Source: JADGHX01 sp035760965
GTDB taxonomy: Bacteria > Pseudomonadota > Gammaproteobacteria > Steroidobacterales > Steroidobacteraceae
Reading direction: 5' to 3'
NCBI GenBank assembly: GCA_035760965.1
Contig: DASTRY010000007.1
Coordinates: forward strand, 1-64,000
DNA: 64,000 bases
Shown: piece after piece, positions 16,655-24,355 of the stretch
Layout: each line of letters starts with the position of its first letter
How positions within the stretch are numbered: position 1 is the first letter of the stretch
Position numbers and translations under genes: made by a program
Notes under the pieces: model-generated
The model's database searches: none
What the model was told of the DNA's origin: nothing
The model's input: only the letters and a program-made list of their open reading frames with translations

Positions 16655-17728
16655 TCAGGTCCAGCCCGGCGCCGGCGTGACGAGGCCGGCCGTTTCGGGC
16701 AGTCCGTAGATGCGATTCATCCATTGCACGGCGCCGCCGGCCGCGCCCTTGTTGAGATTGTCGAGCACGCACATCACGGCGACCGTGCGGCCGGAGGCCG
16801 TGGCCCAGAGATGCGCATAGTTGCTCGTCACGACGTCTTTCAGGCGTGGAGCGCTGTCGAGGACGCGCACGAAAGGCGCGCGCGCATAGAACTCGCGCAG
16901 CGCCGGCAGCACCCGTGCGGGGTCCGTCGACGGTTTCAACCGCGCCTGCACGGTCATGTGAATGCCGCGTGCGAACGGGCCGGAATGCGGCACGAAGGCG
17001 AACTCCGCGTCGACCCCCGAGACCCTTTTCGCGCACGCCGCAATCTCCGGTGTGTGCCGGTGCGCGAGAGCGTTGTACGAGTAGAGGTCACTGTGTCGCA
17101 GCGGATGGTGTGTGCCTTCGACCGGTTTGCGCCCTGAGCCCGTGCTACCCGTGACGCCGCTCAGGAAGAGCGTGGGCTCGACGAGATCGAGCGCCAGCAG
17201 CGGCACGGATGCGAGCAGCGCCGAGCTCGAGAAACACCCGGGATGCGCGACGTGCTTCGTCTCGAGCTTCTGCAGGTGTTCGGGCAATGCGCACGTGAAG
17301 TCCTTGATGCGATCCGGCACGCCATGCTGGTGCTTGTAAACCGCCGCGTACGCCTCGGGTGAGGAGTAGCGATAGTCCGCCGAGATATCGACGACGCGCG
17401 GCTGTGTTTTCGCGCGCTCGGCCGTTTTCAGCAGCGAATCGATCAACACGTGCGACACGCCATGAGGCGCGGCACCGAAGATGGCCGACTGCGGCAGCTC
17501 CGCGATCAACCGCGCGACTTCGTCCTGCGACTTGAACTGCGTCGTCGGGTAGATCGCAGCCAAGTGCGGAAACGCCTTGCCCACGGGCTCCCCGGGCTGG
17601 CTGTCCGACAGGATCGCCGCCAGCTCGAAATTCGGATGCCCGGCGACGAGACGCAGCAACTCGCCGGCCACATAGCCGGTGCCGCCGAGGATGACCGTCG
17701 GAATCTTCGTGTTCGACGGGGTGCTCAC
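16655..17728 (-). CDS. argC: N-acylglutamyl-phosphate reductase
   Basis: A 357-residue NADPH-dependent reductase of the third step. The Rossmann motif is GGTGYVAGELLR (residues 15-26) and the catalytic cysteine is Cys165 in AHPGCFSSSALL. A conserved His lies in HRHTPEI. The start is GTG at 17728, overlapping the preceding stop as GTGA. An in-frame upstream extension exists but falls within the previous gene. The central position in the operon and overlapping codons imply co-translation with the upstream P-loop gene. Confidence 0.93.
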   Translation of the reverse strand: MSTPSNTKIPTVILGGTGYVAGELLRLVAGHPNFELAAILSDSQPGEPVGKAFPHLAAIYPTTQFKSQDEVARLIAELPQSAIFGAAPHGVSHVLIDSLLKTAERAKTQPRVVDISADYRYSSPEAYAAVYKHQHGVPDRIKDFTCALPEHLQKLETKHVAHPGCFSSSALLASVPLLALDLVEPTLFLSGVTGSTGSGRKPVEGTHHPLRHSDLYSYNALAHRHTPEIAACAKRVSGVDAEFAFVPHSGPFARGIHMTVQARLKPSTDPARVLPALREFYARAPFVRVLDSAPRLKDVVTSNYAHLWATASGRTVAVMCVLDNLNKGAAGGAVQWMNRIYGLPETAGLVTPAPGWT

Positions 17729-18813
17729 GCCGCGGCTCCGTCGATGGCGGCGCTGCGCGCCGCGAGGCCGACCGCCTCGATCACGCGATCTCCGAGCGCG
17801 GCGCCCGCGCTCATCGCATTGAAGGCCGGCACACCGAGCTGCTGCTCGATGATGTCCACACCGACGCTGTTGTCCGTTGCGGGACCGGTGACGACGCAGG
17901 GCTCGATCCCGAAGCGGTCGCGCAGCAGCTTGACGCCGCCCCACGCCGCGACCGGATCGTTCGCCGAGAGCACGACGCCCGTGAGCGCCGCGCGCACGTC
18001 CTGCGCTTCGAGAATCGAATCAACGCCGTACGTGCCGAGAATGCCGTCGCCGAGCTCGAAGACGATGACGTCCGGCTTGCCGCTCGCGAGCTCCGTGAGC
18101 ATCGTGCGCGTGAGCGCCGGCCCGTTGGTCCGCGTGGTCGTGACGACGCCAAGGTCCGTGAAGATCATCGAGCGCCGTGCGCCCGCATCTTCCATCGCGA
18201 GAATGTCGCGGCGGAGCGAGACGCCGGTGGCCTTGAACGCGTCGACGACGAGCCCGCGATGGCGCATGCGACTCACGATGGCACACGCCGCTGCCGTCTT
18301 ACCCGCTTCCATGCAAGTGCCCGCAAGGGCCACGATCGGCACGCCGCGCGCGTCGAGCTTGGCGTCGTAGTCGAGCTTCGTCCGGCCCACGCGGGCGGGC
18401 ACGCCGATGCGCTCGCCAAGATACGGAAAGTGCAGCGCCACGCCGAGCACGCGGCAATCGAACGGCTTGCCCTTCTCGGGATTCACCGAGTCGCACGCGC
18501 CGATGACGCCGCCGATGTTCAGCATCTGCAGGACATCGCCGGGCTTCACGCTCTGCGGGATATGCCCGGAGTAGCCGAACAGCGCCTTGCGATGCCCGAG
18601 CGCGCCCACGACGATGTCACCTTTGCCGACCTTCGCCATGCGCCCGCTCGTGAGCTCGAGCGTGTTGTACGTGGACTTGTTGTTCAGCACTTCGGCGACG
18701 ATGACCACGCCTTCCTCGGCCGGAATGTCCGCCGAAATGCGCACCTCGTGTCCGAGCGCGCACGCCTGCGTAACGGACGCGATCTTGTCGACCACAACGG
18801 TTCGCATGCTCAT
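17725..18813 (-). CDS. Unassigned P-loop protein embedded in the arginine operon
   Basis: I do not recognise this protein with confidence. It has about 362 residues. The N-terminal half is strand-rich and Gly-rich (VAEVLNNKSTYNTLELTSG; GDIVVGALGHRKALFGYSG). The C-terminal half starts with a Walker A motif, GTCMEAGKT, at residues 165-173, followed by a BioD/CobQ/DUF1611-like pattern (FKATGVS; DVIVFELGDGILG). ATG codons at 18813 and 18807 both follow AAGGGG; the first overlaps the argG stop (ATGA), the second has better spacing. Its own stop overlaps the argC start (GTGA). This tight embedding suggests a direct role in arginine synthesis, where the acylglutamate synthase and the deacylase are the steps with no gene here. 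A catalytic role is inference. Confidence 0.8.
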   Translation of the reverse strand: MSMRTVVVDKIASVTQACALGHEVRISADIPAEEGVVIVAEVLNNKSTYNTLELTSGRMAKVGKGDIVVGALGHRKALFGYSGHIPQSVKPGDVLQMLNIGGVIGACDSVNPEKGKPFDCRVLGVALHFPYLGERIGVPARVGRTKLDYDAKLDARGVPIVALAGTCMEAGKTAAACAIVSRMRHRGLVVDAFKATGVSLRRDILAMEDAGARRSMIFTDLGVVTTTRTNGPALTRTMLTELASGKPDVIVFELGDGILGTYGVDSILEAQDVRAALTGVVLSANDPVAAWGGVKLLRDRFGIEPCVVTGPATDNSVGVDIIEQQLGVPAFNAMSAGAALGDRVIEAVGLAARSAAIDGAAA

Positions 18814-20048
18814 TTCCCCTTGTCGGCCTGCTCGCCGGCTCTGCGATGGAACACGCCCGTCAGGGCCACGATCTTCGAGAAGCCGAGCGCATCCGTCGCG
18901 GTCCATTCACCGGCCGCCTCGCCGTACACGCCCTTCGAAGCCGTCATCAACGAGTAGGGCGAGTCGACGCCCTCCACGAACAGGTTGCCGGGCCGGAACA
19001 GCACGCGCACGTCGCCCGTCACACGCTCCTGCGACGAGAGCAGCAGCGCCTCGATGTCGCGGCACACCGGATCGAGCAGTTGGCCCTCGTGCACGAGATC
19101 GCCGTACGGCTGCGCGACCACCTCCTTGATGCGCTGCTGGCGCGGGGTCATCACGAGCTTTTCGAGCTCGCGATGCGCGTTGAGCAGCGTCTCGGCGGCC
19201 GGCGCTTCGAACGCGACGCGGCCCTTCGTGCCGATGATGGTGTCGCCGAGATGGATGCCGCGGCCGATGGCGAACTTCCCGCCGATCGTCTCGAGCGCCT
19301 CGATGATCTGCACCGGCGACAGCGCGCGGCCGTCGAGCTTCACCGGCCGTCCCTTCTCGAACGAGATGACGTGACGCTCCGGCTCACGCGGATGCGTGAA
19401 CGCGTCCTTCGAGAGCACCCACGCCGTGTCGGGAATGCTGCCCGTCGAGGTCAGCGTTTCTTTGCCGCCGATGGTCACGCCCCACAGCCCGCGATTGATG
19501 GAATACGCGGCGCCGAACGGTGGCACGGGTAGATTGCGCTTCTGCAGATACTCGAGCTCGTCCTGACGTTTGAACGCCTTGTCGCGCACGGGAGCGAGCA
19601 CTTCGAGGTCCGGCGCGAGCGTGCGCAGGGCCACCTCGAAGCGCACCTGATCGTTGCCGGCGGCCGTGCAGCCGTGCGCGATCATGTTGGTGCCGAGCTC
19701 GCGTGCCATGCGTGCGATCGTCTGCGCCTGCATGACGCGCTCCGCGCCGACGCACAGCGGATAGAGATTGCCGCGGCGGACGTTGCCCATGATCAGGAAG
19801 CGCAGCACCTGCTCGAAGTAGTCCGCGCGCGCGTCGACGATATGGTGCTCGACGGCACCGAGCGCCTTCGACCGTTCGGCGAGCGTGCGCGCGGCCTGCT
19901 CGTCGATGCCGCCGGTATCGACGGTGACGGTGATCACCGGCCGGCCGTAGTTCTCGGCCACCCACGGCACGAGGAACGAGGTGTCGAGACCGCCGGAGTA
20001 AGCGAGGACGATGGGCTTGGCGCCCGTTGCAGAAGTCGTGTTGGGCAT
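18810..20048 (-). CDS. argG: Argininosuccinate synthase
   Basis: A 412-residue enzyme that joins citrulline and aspartate using ATP. The N-type ATP pyrophosphatase loop AYSGGLDTS is at residues 16-24. Other family segments are HGCTAAGNDQVRFE and FGAAYSINRGLWG. It belongs to the type found in Bacteroidetes and Xanthomonadaceae clusters. If the carbamoyltransferase makes acylcitrulline, a deacylase must act before this enzyme, and none is in the operon. argG begins 5 bp after the argR stop. Confidence 0.95.
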   Translation of the reverse strand: MPNTTSATGAKPIVLAYSGGLDTSFLVPWVAENYGRPVITVTVDTGGIDEQAARTLAERSKALGAVEHHIVDARADYFEQVLRFLIMGNVRRGNLYPLCVGAERVMQAQTIARMARELGTNMIAHGCTAAGNDQVRFEVALRTLAPDLEVLAPVRDKAFKRQDELEYLQKRNLPVPPFGAAYSINRGLWGVTIGGKETLTSTGSIPDTAWVLSKDAFTHPREPERHVISFEKGRPVKLDGRALSPVQIIEALETIGGKFAIGRGIHLGDTIIGTKGRVAFEAPAAETLLNAHRELEKLVMTPRQQRIKEVVAQPYGDLVHEGQLLDPVCRDIEALLLSSQERVTGDVRVLFRPGNLFVEGVDSPYSLMTASKGVYGEAAGEWTATDALGFSKIVALTGVFHRRAGEQADKGK

Positions 20049-20053
20049 GAGGG

Positions 20054-20506
20054 TCAGACTCGGAAAAGAGCACGCAGGCGCTCAGCGAGCTGAGCCTGCG
20101 CGCGGGCGCCGTCGGTGGCGATGAATATGGTGTCGTCGCCGGAGATCGTCCCGACGACCTCGGGCCAGTCCGCTCTGTCGATGGCCACGGCGACGCTCTG
20201 CGCGGCACCGATGGTGGTGCGAATCACGGTGAGGCACTGGCCCGCCGGCTTCACGGCGCGCACGAACTGCGCGAGCGCGGCGAAATTGCCGTTGGCGCGC
20301 GTCGGGTCCTCGGCCGGCAGCACATAGCCGCCGCTCGCCTTCAGCACGCCGAGATCGCGCAGGTCCCGGCTGACGGAGGACTGCGTCACCTCGTGGCCTT
20401 CCTTCTTCAGGAGGCGCACCAGGTCGGCCTGCTTGCGCACGCGCCCACCGCGCAGGATGCGCATGATGGCTTCGCGCCGCTCGGCTTGTGTCCGATCCAT
20501 CAACAT
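20054..20506 (-). CDS. argR: Arginine repressor ArgR
   Basis: A transcriptional regulator of about 150 residues. The N-terminal winged helix (RREAIMRILRGGRVRKQADLVRLLKKEG; VTQSSVSRDLRDLGVLK) holds the SRDL motif typical of ArgR. The C-terminal domain (TTIGAAQSVAVAIDRADWPEVVGTISGDDTIFIA) binds arginine and forms hexamers. Candidate starts are ATG 20506 and ATG 20500; neither has a good Shine-Dalgarno. A GTG further upstream lies in the operator and is unlikely. As first gene of the operon behind a double operator, it probably represses its own operon when arginine is plentiful. (The quoted helices are segments; the key residues are Ser-Arg-Asp-Leu.). Confidence 0.94.
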   Translation of the reverse strand: MLMDRTQAERREAIMRILRGGRVRKQADLVRLLKKEGHEVTQSSVSRDLRDLGVLKASGGYVLPAEDPTRANGNFAALAQFVRAVKPAGQCLTVIRTTIGAAQSVAVAIDRADWPEVVGTISGDDTIFIATDGARAQAQLAERLRALFRV

Positions 20507-20526
20507 GGGAAGGCCAGGATGACTCC

Positions 20527-20565
20527 GTGCATAAAATCGCGCGCATTGTGCATATTCATGCACTC
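20527..20565. promoter_or_regulatory. Tandem ARG-box-like operator
   Basis: Two copies of GTGCAT begin at 20527 and 20548, exactly 21 bp apart. The second is part of the inverted repeat GTGCAT-4-ATGCAC (20548-20563). Read on the minus strand it includes CATGAATATGCA, close to known ARG boxes. ARG boxes in other bacteria are 18-bp palindromes spaced 3 bp apart, which gives the same 21-bp period. It overlaps the -10 and spacer of the argR promoter. Confidence 0.8.
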
Positions 20566-20573
20566 GCGGTCAA
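20545..20573 (-). promoter_or_regulatory. Promoter of the argR-argH operon
   Basis: On the minus strand, TTGACC (plus 20568-20573) is followed after exactly 17 bp by CACAAT (20545-20550), a sigma-70-like promoter. The -10 and most of the spacer lie in the ARG-box-like palindrome, so ArgR binding would block polymerase. The predicted transcript starts about 30-40 bases before the argR ATG. Confidence 0.65.
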
Positions 20574-20614
20574 GCGATGGTTCGCACGTGCGGCGCCGGA
20601 GCGCCGGGAATGCC

Positions 20615-23600
20615 CTACTTTTCGATGGTGTAGACGAGGTCCGCGCCGCGCGCCTGGCCGACCTCGGTCTTCACGGTCCAGCGGTCGCTCAGCGAGTAGC
20701 GCAGCTTCAGCGTGTTCAGCTGCTCGGTGAAGCTGATTCCGTAGCTGACGTAGAGCCGCGGCGAGAGGTATTTGCCGAGCACGAGCGAGGTCTCGTTGTC
20801 GAGATTGGATTCGAGGCTCACATCCTCGAGGCCGACGCGCGAGCCGAGCTGCTGCGCGAGAATGGCGCTGCCCTGTGCCAGCGCCTCGTTGCCCGCCTGG
20901 TTGGGATTGGCGCGATTCTGCGCGGACTCGAGCGAGCCGCCGGCAAGGATGAGCGAAACGATCTGCGACTGGGGCAGCGAGGGCTCCGAGAAGAATGTCA
21001 GCCGGGGCTGCAGTAGGGTGCCGCGCACGTTCACGCCCGCCTTCACGTCCGGGTATTCCTTGACCGCACGAATGTCGACGCCGGGATTGTTCACCGGCCC
21101 GCCGGTGAAGACGAGCCGGCCGCGCTCGATGTCGAGCCGGCGTCCGTACGCGGCGTACTTGCCTTCCTCGATCGAGAGCTCGCCGCTGCCGCGCGTGATC
21201 TCGTCCGTCCCGCTGCGCAGGGTGAGGGAGCCGGTGAGGCGCGCCGTGAGTCCGAGCGTGTCGATGCTGACCTTGTCGCCGAGCGTGAGCGAGATGCCGG
21301 TGTCCACGTCGAAGCGCTTCGACGGATCGGCGCTCTCCTGACCTACGATGATCTCGTCGGAGGATGCACGCACCGCGTTCGTCAGATCCGCGGGCACGAT
21401 CTTGGCGAACGGCACTTTGACGGCGCCGGTGACCGCGATGTGCCGCCCGTCGATCTTGAAGTCGAGCCCCGGCGACGCATCGATCTGCGCTTCGGGCACA
21501 TCGACGACGCGCAGGTTCTCGCCTTGCAGCTCGAACCTGCCGTAGGGCATGCCGTCGCGCCACTCGAGGCGGCCCCCGGCGCTCGCCGTGCCGTTGCCGA
21601 TGCGCGCGGAGCCCGTGAAATCGAGCCCGTTCTGCACGAGCTTCGCATCGAGCCGCGCGCCGCGCAGCGCGAGGTTCACCTGATACAGGTCCAGCTCCGC
21701 ATCCGAGAGCTTCAGGTCGCCGTCGATCAGCGGCGTGCCGAGCGTGCCGCTGACGGCGAGATTCGCGGCGAGCTTGCCTGATACGCGATCGATCTCCGGC
21801 GCGTAGAGCGTGATCCACCCGAGCTCGGCGGTCTGCGCATGCACCTCGCCGGTGACGGGCATGTCCTGCCAGCGGGCGCTCGTGCGACTCGCGTCCAGCA
21901 TCATCTTGATCGTGCCGATATCGCCGGCGTCCAGCGTCACCGCCGAGCTCACTGTCGAGGGCGATGCGTTCACGGTGACGAGTCCCGTGCCGAGCGTGAT
22001 GCGCTCCGTGCGTCCGTTCGCCAGCTTGTGCGTGATGGCCGCATCGACGAGATCCGCGCGAAGCGTCCCTTGAATAGGCTCGGAGGCGCCGCCGAAGGCG
22101 CGCGCCATGACGGTGAGCCGGCCACGATAGTTGACCGCCGGCGTGAGGCCCGACGTTAGAGTGCTGATCGGCATTTCGTTCGCATTGAGCGTTGCCGTCC
22201 ACTTGCTCGGCGACCAATCCGCATCGCCGCACAGACGTGCCGGTTGGCCGTTCAGGCAGAGCCAGTCGAGGCGCGTGCGCTGCGCGGAGAGCAGCAGATC
22301 GACGGGTGTATCGAGCTCGAGGTGCAAGGCCTCCATGCCGCTCACGCTGAGCTTGCGGACCTGCCCGAGCCACACGCCGTGAGCGAACGAGCCGTGCAGA
22401 TCGGATTCGGCTTCGAGCCCGCGTGCCTTCACGCTGACGCGGGCGGCGTGATCGGTCGCATTGCCGTTCAGGGTGAGCGCGAGATCGTCGATGGTGCGGT
22501 CGCCGTAGCCGAGCTTGCGCGCACGCAAGTCGATCTTGGACGGGTGGCTGCCGGTGGCGTCGAAATCGATCGTGCCGCCGATGCTCTCGAGCGAGACGCC
22601 TCTGTGCAGGATTCCGCCGCCGCGCACGTCTGCTTCGATGACCGGATCTTGCAGGGTTCCGCGCAGCGTGCCCTGCGCGTGGAGCTTCCCGCGGCTATCC
22701 GCTTGCAAGAGGCTCAGGTCTTCCGAATCCACCGCGAAGCGCAGGTCGAGCGAGTCCGCGACGCTGCCATCCGCCGCAAGCGTGGTGCCGCCGAGGACGA
22801 GCCGAGTTTGTGAGAAGCGCCACGTATTCTTGTTGCGCGCGATGCGACCTGCGCCGCTCGCCGGCGTCCCCCGCAGCCGTCCGTGCAGGCCGCGGATGTC
22901 CACCTCGAAGTTGTCGCTGCCGAAGCCGCGCCCGCTCGCGGTGAATCCGAAATCGAGCTTGCCGGGCAGATCGGCGCGCACGCGCGCCGGGTTGATGTCC
23001 GCAGCATCGCCCATCGCCGACCAGCGGCGCTCGGGCGACCACACCACCTCGCCGGAGACGAGCGCTTGCCCCTCGAACGCTTCGATATCGGCGCTGCTCA
23101 CCGTGAGGCGATCCTCGGCGAGCGTCCCTTCCATCTCGACGTGCATGGGCTCTACGCCGCTCGGCACGAGCGCCCCCGCTGCTTTCAAGTGATAGGGGCG
23201 CACGCCGCTCAGCGCGTATTCGCCCGACTCGCTGCGTACTGCGATGTTGTTGCCGACGAGCGGCCAGCGAAAGTTCTGCCAGGTGCCGTGCAGATCGAGG
23301 CGCGGTCCGTTCGGGGAGACGATCTCGATCGTGCCCGCGCCGGTCGCGTGCGCCCCTGACCCGTGCGTGAGATCGATCCGGGTCGCCGTGATCGTGCGAT
23401 CCGCGTACGAGCCTTCGAAGATCGTCTCGAACGCGCCGACGTTCAGGCCCGCCGGCGTGACGGTGCCTTTGGCGCCGAAGCCGTCGGCATCTCCATGGAG
23501 CGCCAGGACGGCGCTGATCTGCCCTAGCGCGCCACCGCCGCCCCATGTGCGCAGGTCGAGACTTTGCAGCTTGCCTGTACCCGACCAGTGCCATCCGCTC

Positions 23601-24337
23601 GTGAGATCTTCGACACTCCCGGTGACCTCGGCGAGAAAGGGCTCCGTGAAGTGCGCCGTGACCCCGAGCTTGTCGAGATCGCCGTGGCCGCTCGCGGCAA
23701 TGATCCACGGGGGTTGCATGGGGAAGCGGATATCGATGCGCACATCGCCGTCGATCTCCATGGGGTCGGTCGCGCGCAGAGTGGAGCTGCCGGTGACGTG
23801 CAGCGCGTTTTGAGTGAAGCTCGCTTCAAAAAGGCGCAGCGTGCGATGGCGCGCGACGCCGGACGTCGTCACGTCGGTGAGATCGAAGCGGCGCCCGTTC
23901 TGCGCGACGAAGGTCCCCGCGTTCACATGAGCGCGGTCCACGCGAATGATCAGTCCGCGCGGCAGGAACCGTGGCGACGAGCGCTGCGGCGGGTTCTTCC
24001 AGCGGCGCACTTCGACGTACGCGTCGTTGATGGTCACGTCTGCGGCATGAATCGTCTGCAGGAGCAGGGGCAGGAGCGTGACTCGCCCCTGAATGCCGAT
24101 GAATTTCAGATGAACGCGCTCGTGCTCGAGCTCGAAGCGCTGCAGGGTGAAGCCCCTCGCGAGCGTGCCCCCGGCGCCGGCGAAATGGAGCTCGGTGGCG
24201 CCGATGCGCGCCGGAATGTGCGCCACGATGAATTGCAGCCCCTGGGGGGTGTACGCGAGGTAGTACAGCATCCCCGCGGGCACGGTGATCGCGAATGCGA
24301 TCACGATGCCGAGAATGATGAGGATGCGCCGTGTCAT
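20615..24337 (-). CDS. tamB: TamB translocation and assembly module protein
   Basis: A 1240-residue AsmA-like bridging protein. It starts with a single N-terminal inner-membrane anchor (residues 1-30, RILIILGIVIAFAITVPAG). A long run of beta-rich repeats follows, then the conserved C-terminal TamB domain (DUF490), including SLILAGGSLESAQNRANPNQAG and the end LSDRWTVKTEVGQARGADLVYTIEK (conserved Gly-Asp near the terminus). With TamA it helps insert outer-membrane proteins and moves phospholipid toward the outer membrane. Length is typical. It starts 18 bp after the tamA stop. (Segments are given as landmarks.). Confidence 0.93.
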   Translation of the reverse strand: MTRRILIILGIVIAFAITVPAGMLYYLAYTPQGLQFIVAHIPARIGATELHFAGAGGTLARGFTLQRFELEHERVHLKFIGIQGRVTLLPLLLQTIHAADVTINDAYVEVRRWKNPPQRSSPRFLPRGLIIRVDRAHVNAGTFVAQNGRRFDLTDVTTSGVARHRTLRLFEASFTQNALHVTGSSTLRATDPMEIDGDVRIDIRFPMQPPWIIAASGHGDLDKLGVTAHFTEPFLAEVTGSVEDLTSGWHWSGTGKLQSLDLRTWGGGGALGQISAVLALHGDADGFGAKGTVTPAGLNVGAFETIFEGSYADRTITATRIDLTHGSGAHATGAGTIEIVSPNGPRLDLHGTWQNFRWPLVGNNIAVRSESGEYALSGVRPYHLKAAGALVPSGVEPMHVEMEGTLAEDRLTVSSADIEAFEGQALVSGEVVWSPERRWSAMGDAADINPARVRADLPGKLDFGFTASGRGFGSDNFEVDIRGLHGRLRGTPASGAGRIARNKNTWRFSQTRLVLGGTTLAADGSVADSLDLRFAVDSEDLSLLQADSRGKLHAQGTLRGTLQDPVIEADVRGGGILHRGVSLESIGGTIDFDATGSHPSKIDLRARKLGYGDRTIDDLALTLNGNATDHAARVSVKARGLEAESDLHGSFAHGVWLGQVRKLSVSGMEALHLELDTPVDLLLSAQRTRLDWLCLNGQPARLCGDADWSPSKWTATLNANEMPISTLTSGLTPAVNYRGRLTVMARAFGGASEPIQGTLRADLVDAAITHKLANGRTERITLGTGLVTVNASPSTVSSAVTLDAGDIGTIKMMLDASRTSARWQDMPVTGEVHAQTAELGWITLYAPEIDRVSGKLAANLAVSGTLGTPLIDGDLKLSDAELDLYQVNLALRGARLDAKLVQNGLDFTGSARIGNGTASAGGRLEWRDGMPYGRFELQGENLRVVDVPEAQIDASPGLDFKIDGRHIAVTGAVKVPFAKIVPADLTNAVRASSDEIIVGQESADPSKRFDVDTGISLTLGDKVSIDTLGLTARLTGSLTLRSGTDEITRGSGELSIEEGKYAAYGRRLDIERGRLVFTGGPVNNPGVDIRAVKEYPDVKAGVNVRGTLLQPRLTFFSEPSLPQSQIVSLILAGGSLESAQNRANPNQAGNEALAQGSAILAQQLGSRVGLEDVSLESNLDNETSLVLGKYLSPRLYVSYGISFTEQLNTLKLRYSLSDRWTVKTEVGQARGADLVYTIEK

Positions 24338-24355
24338 GCGGATGAGCCGGCGATT

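Noticed and set aside
17725..18813. Firm assignment as DUF1611/DgcN or as a MobB-type protein
   Set aside because: The P-loop region is compatible, but the N-terminal half does not match what I recall of either family, so I left it unassigned.
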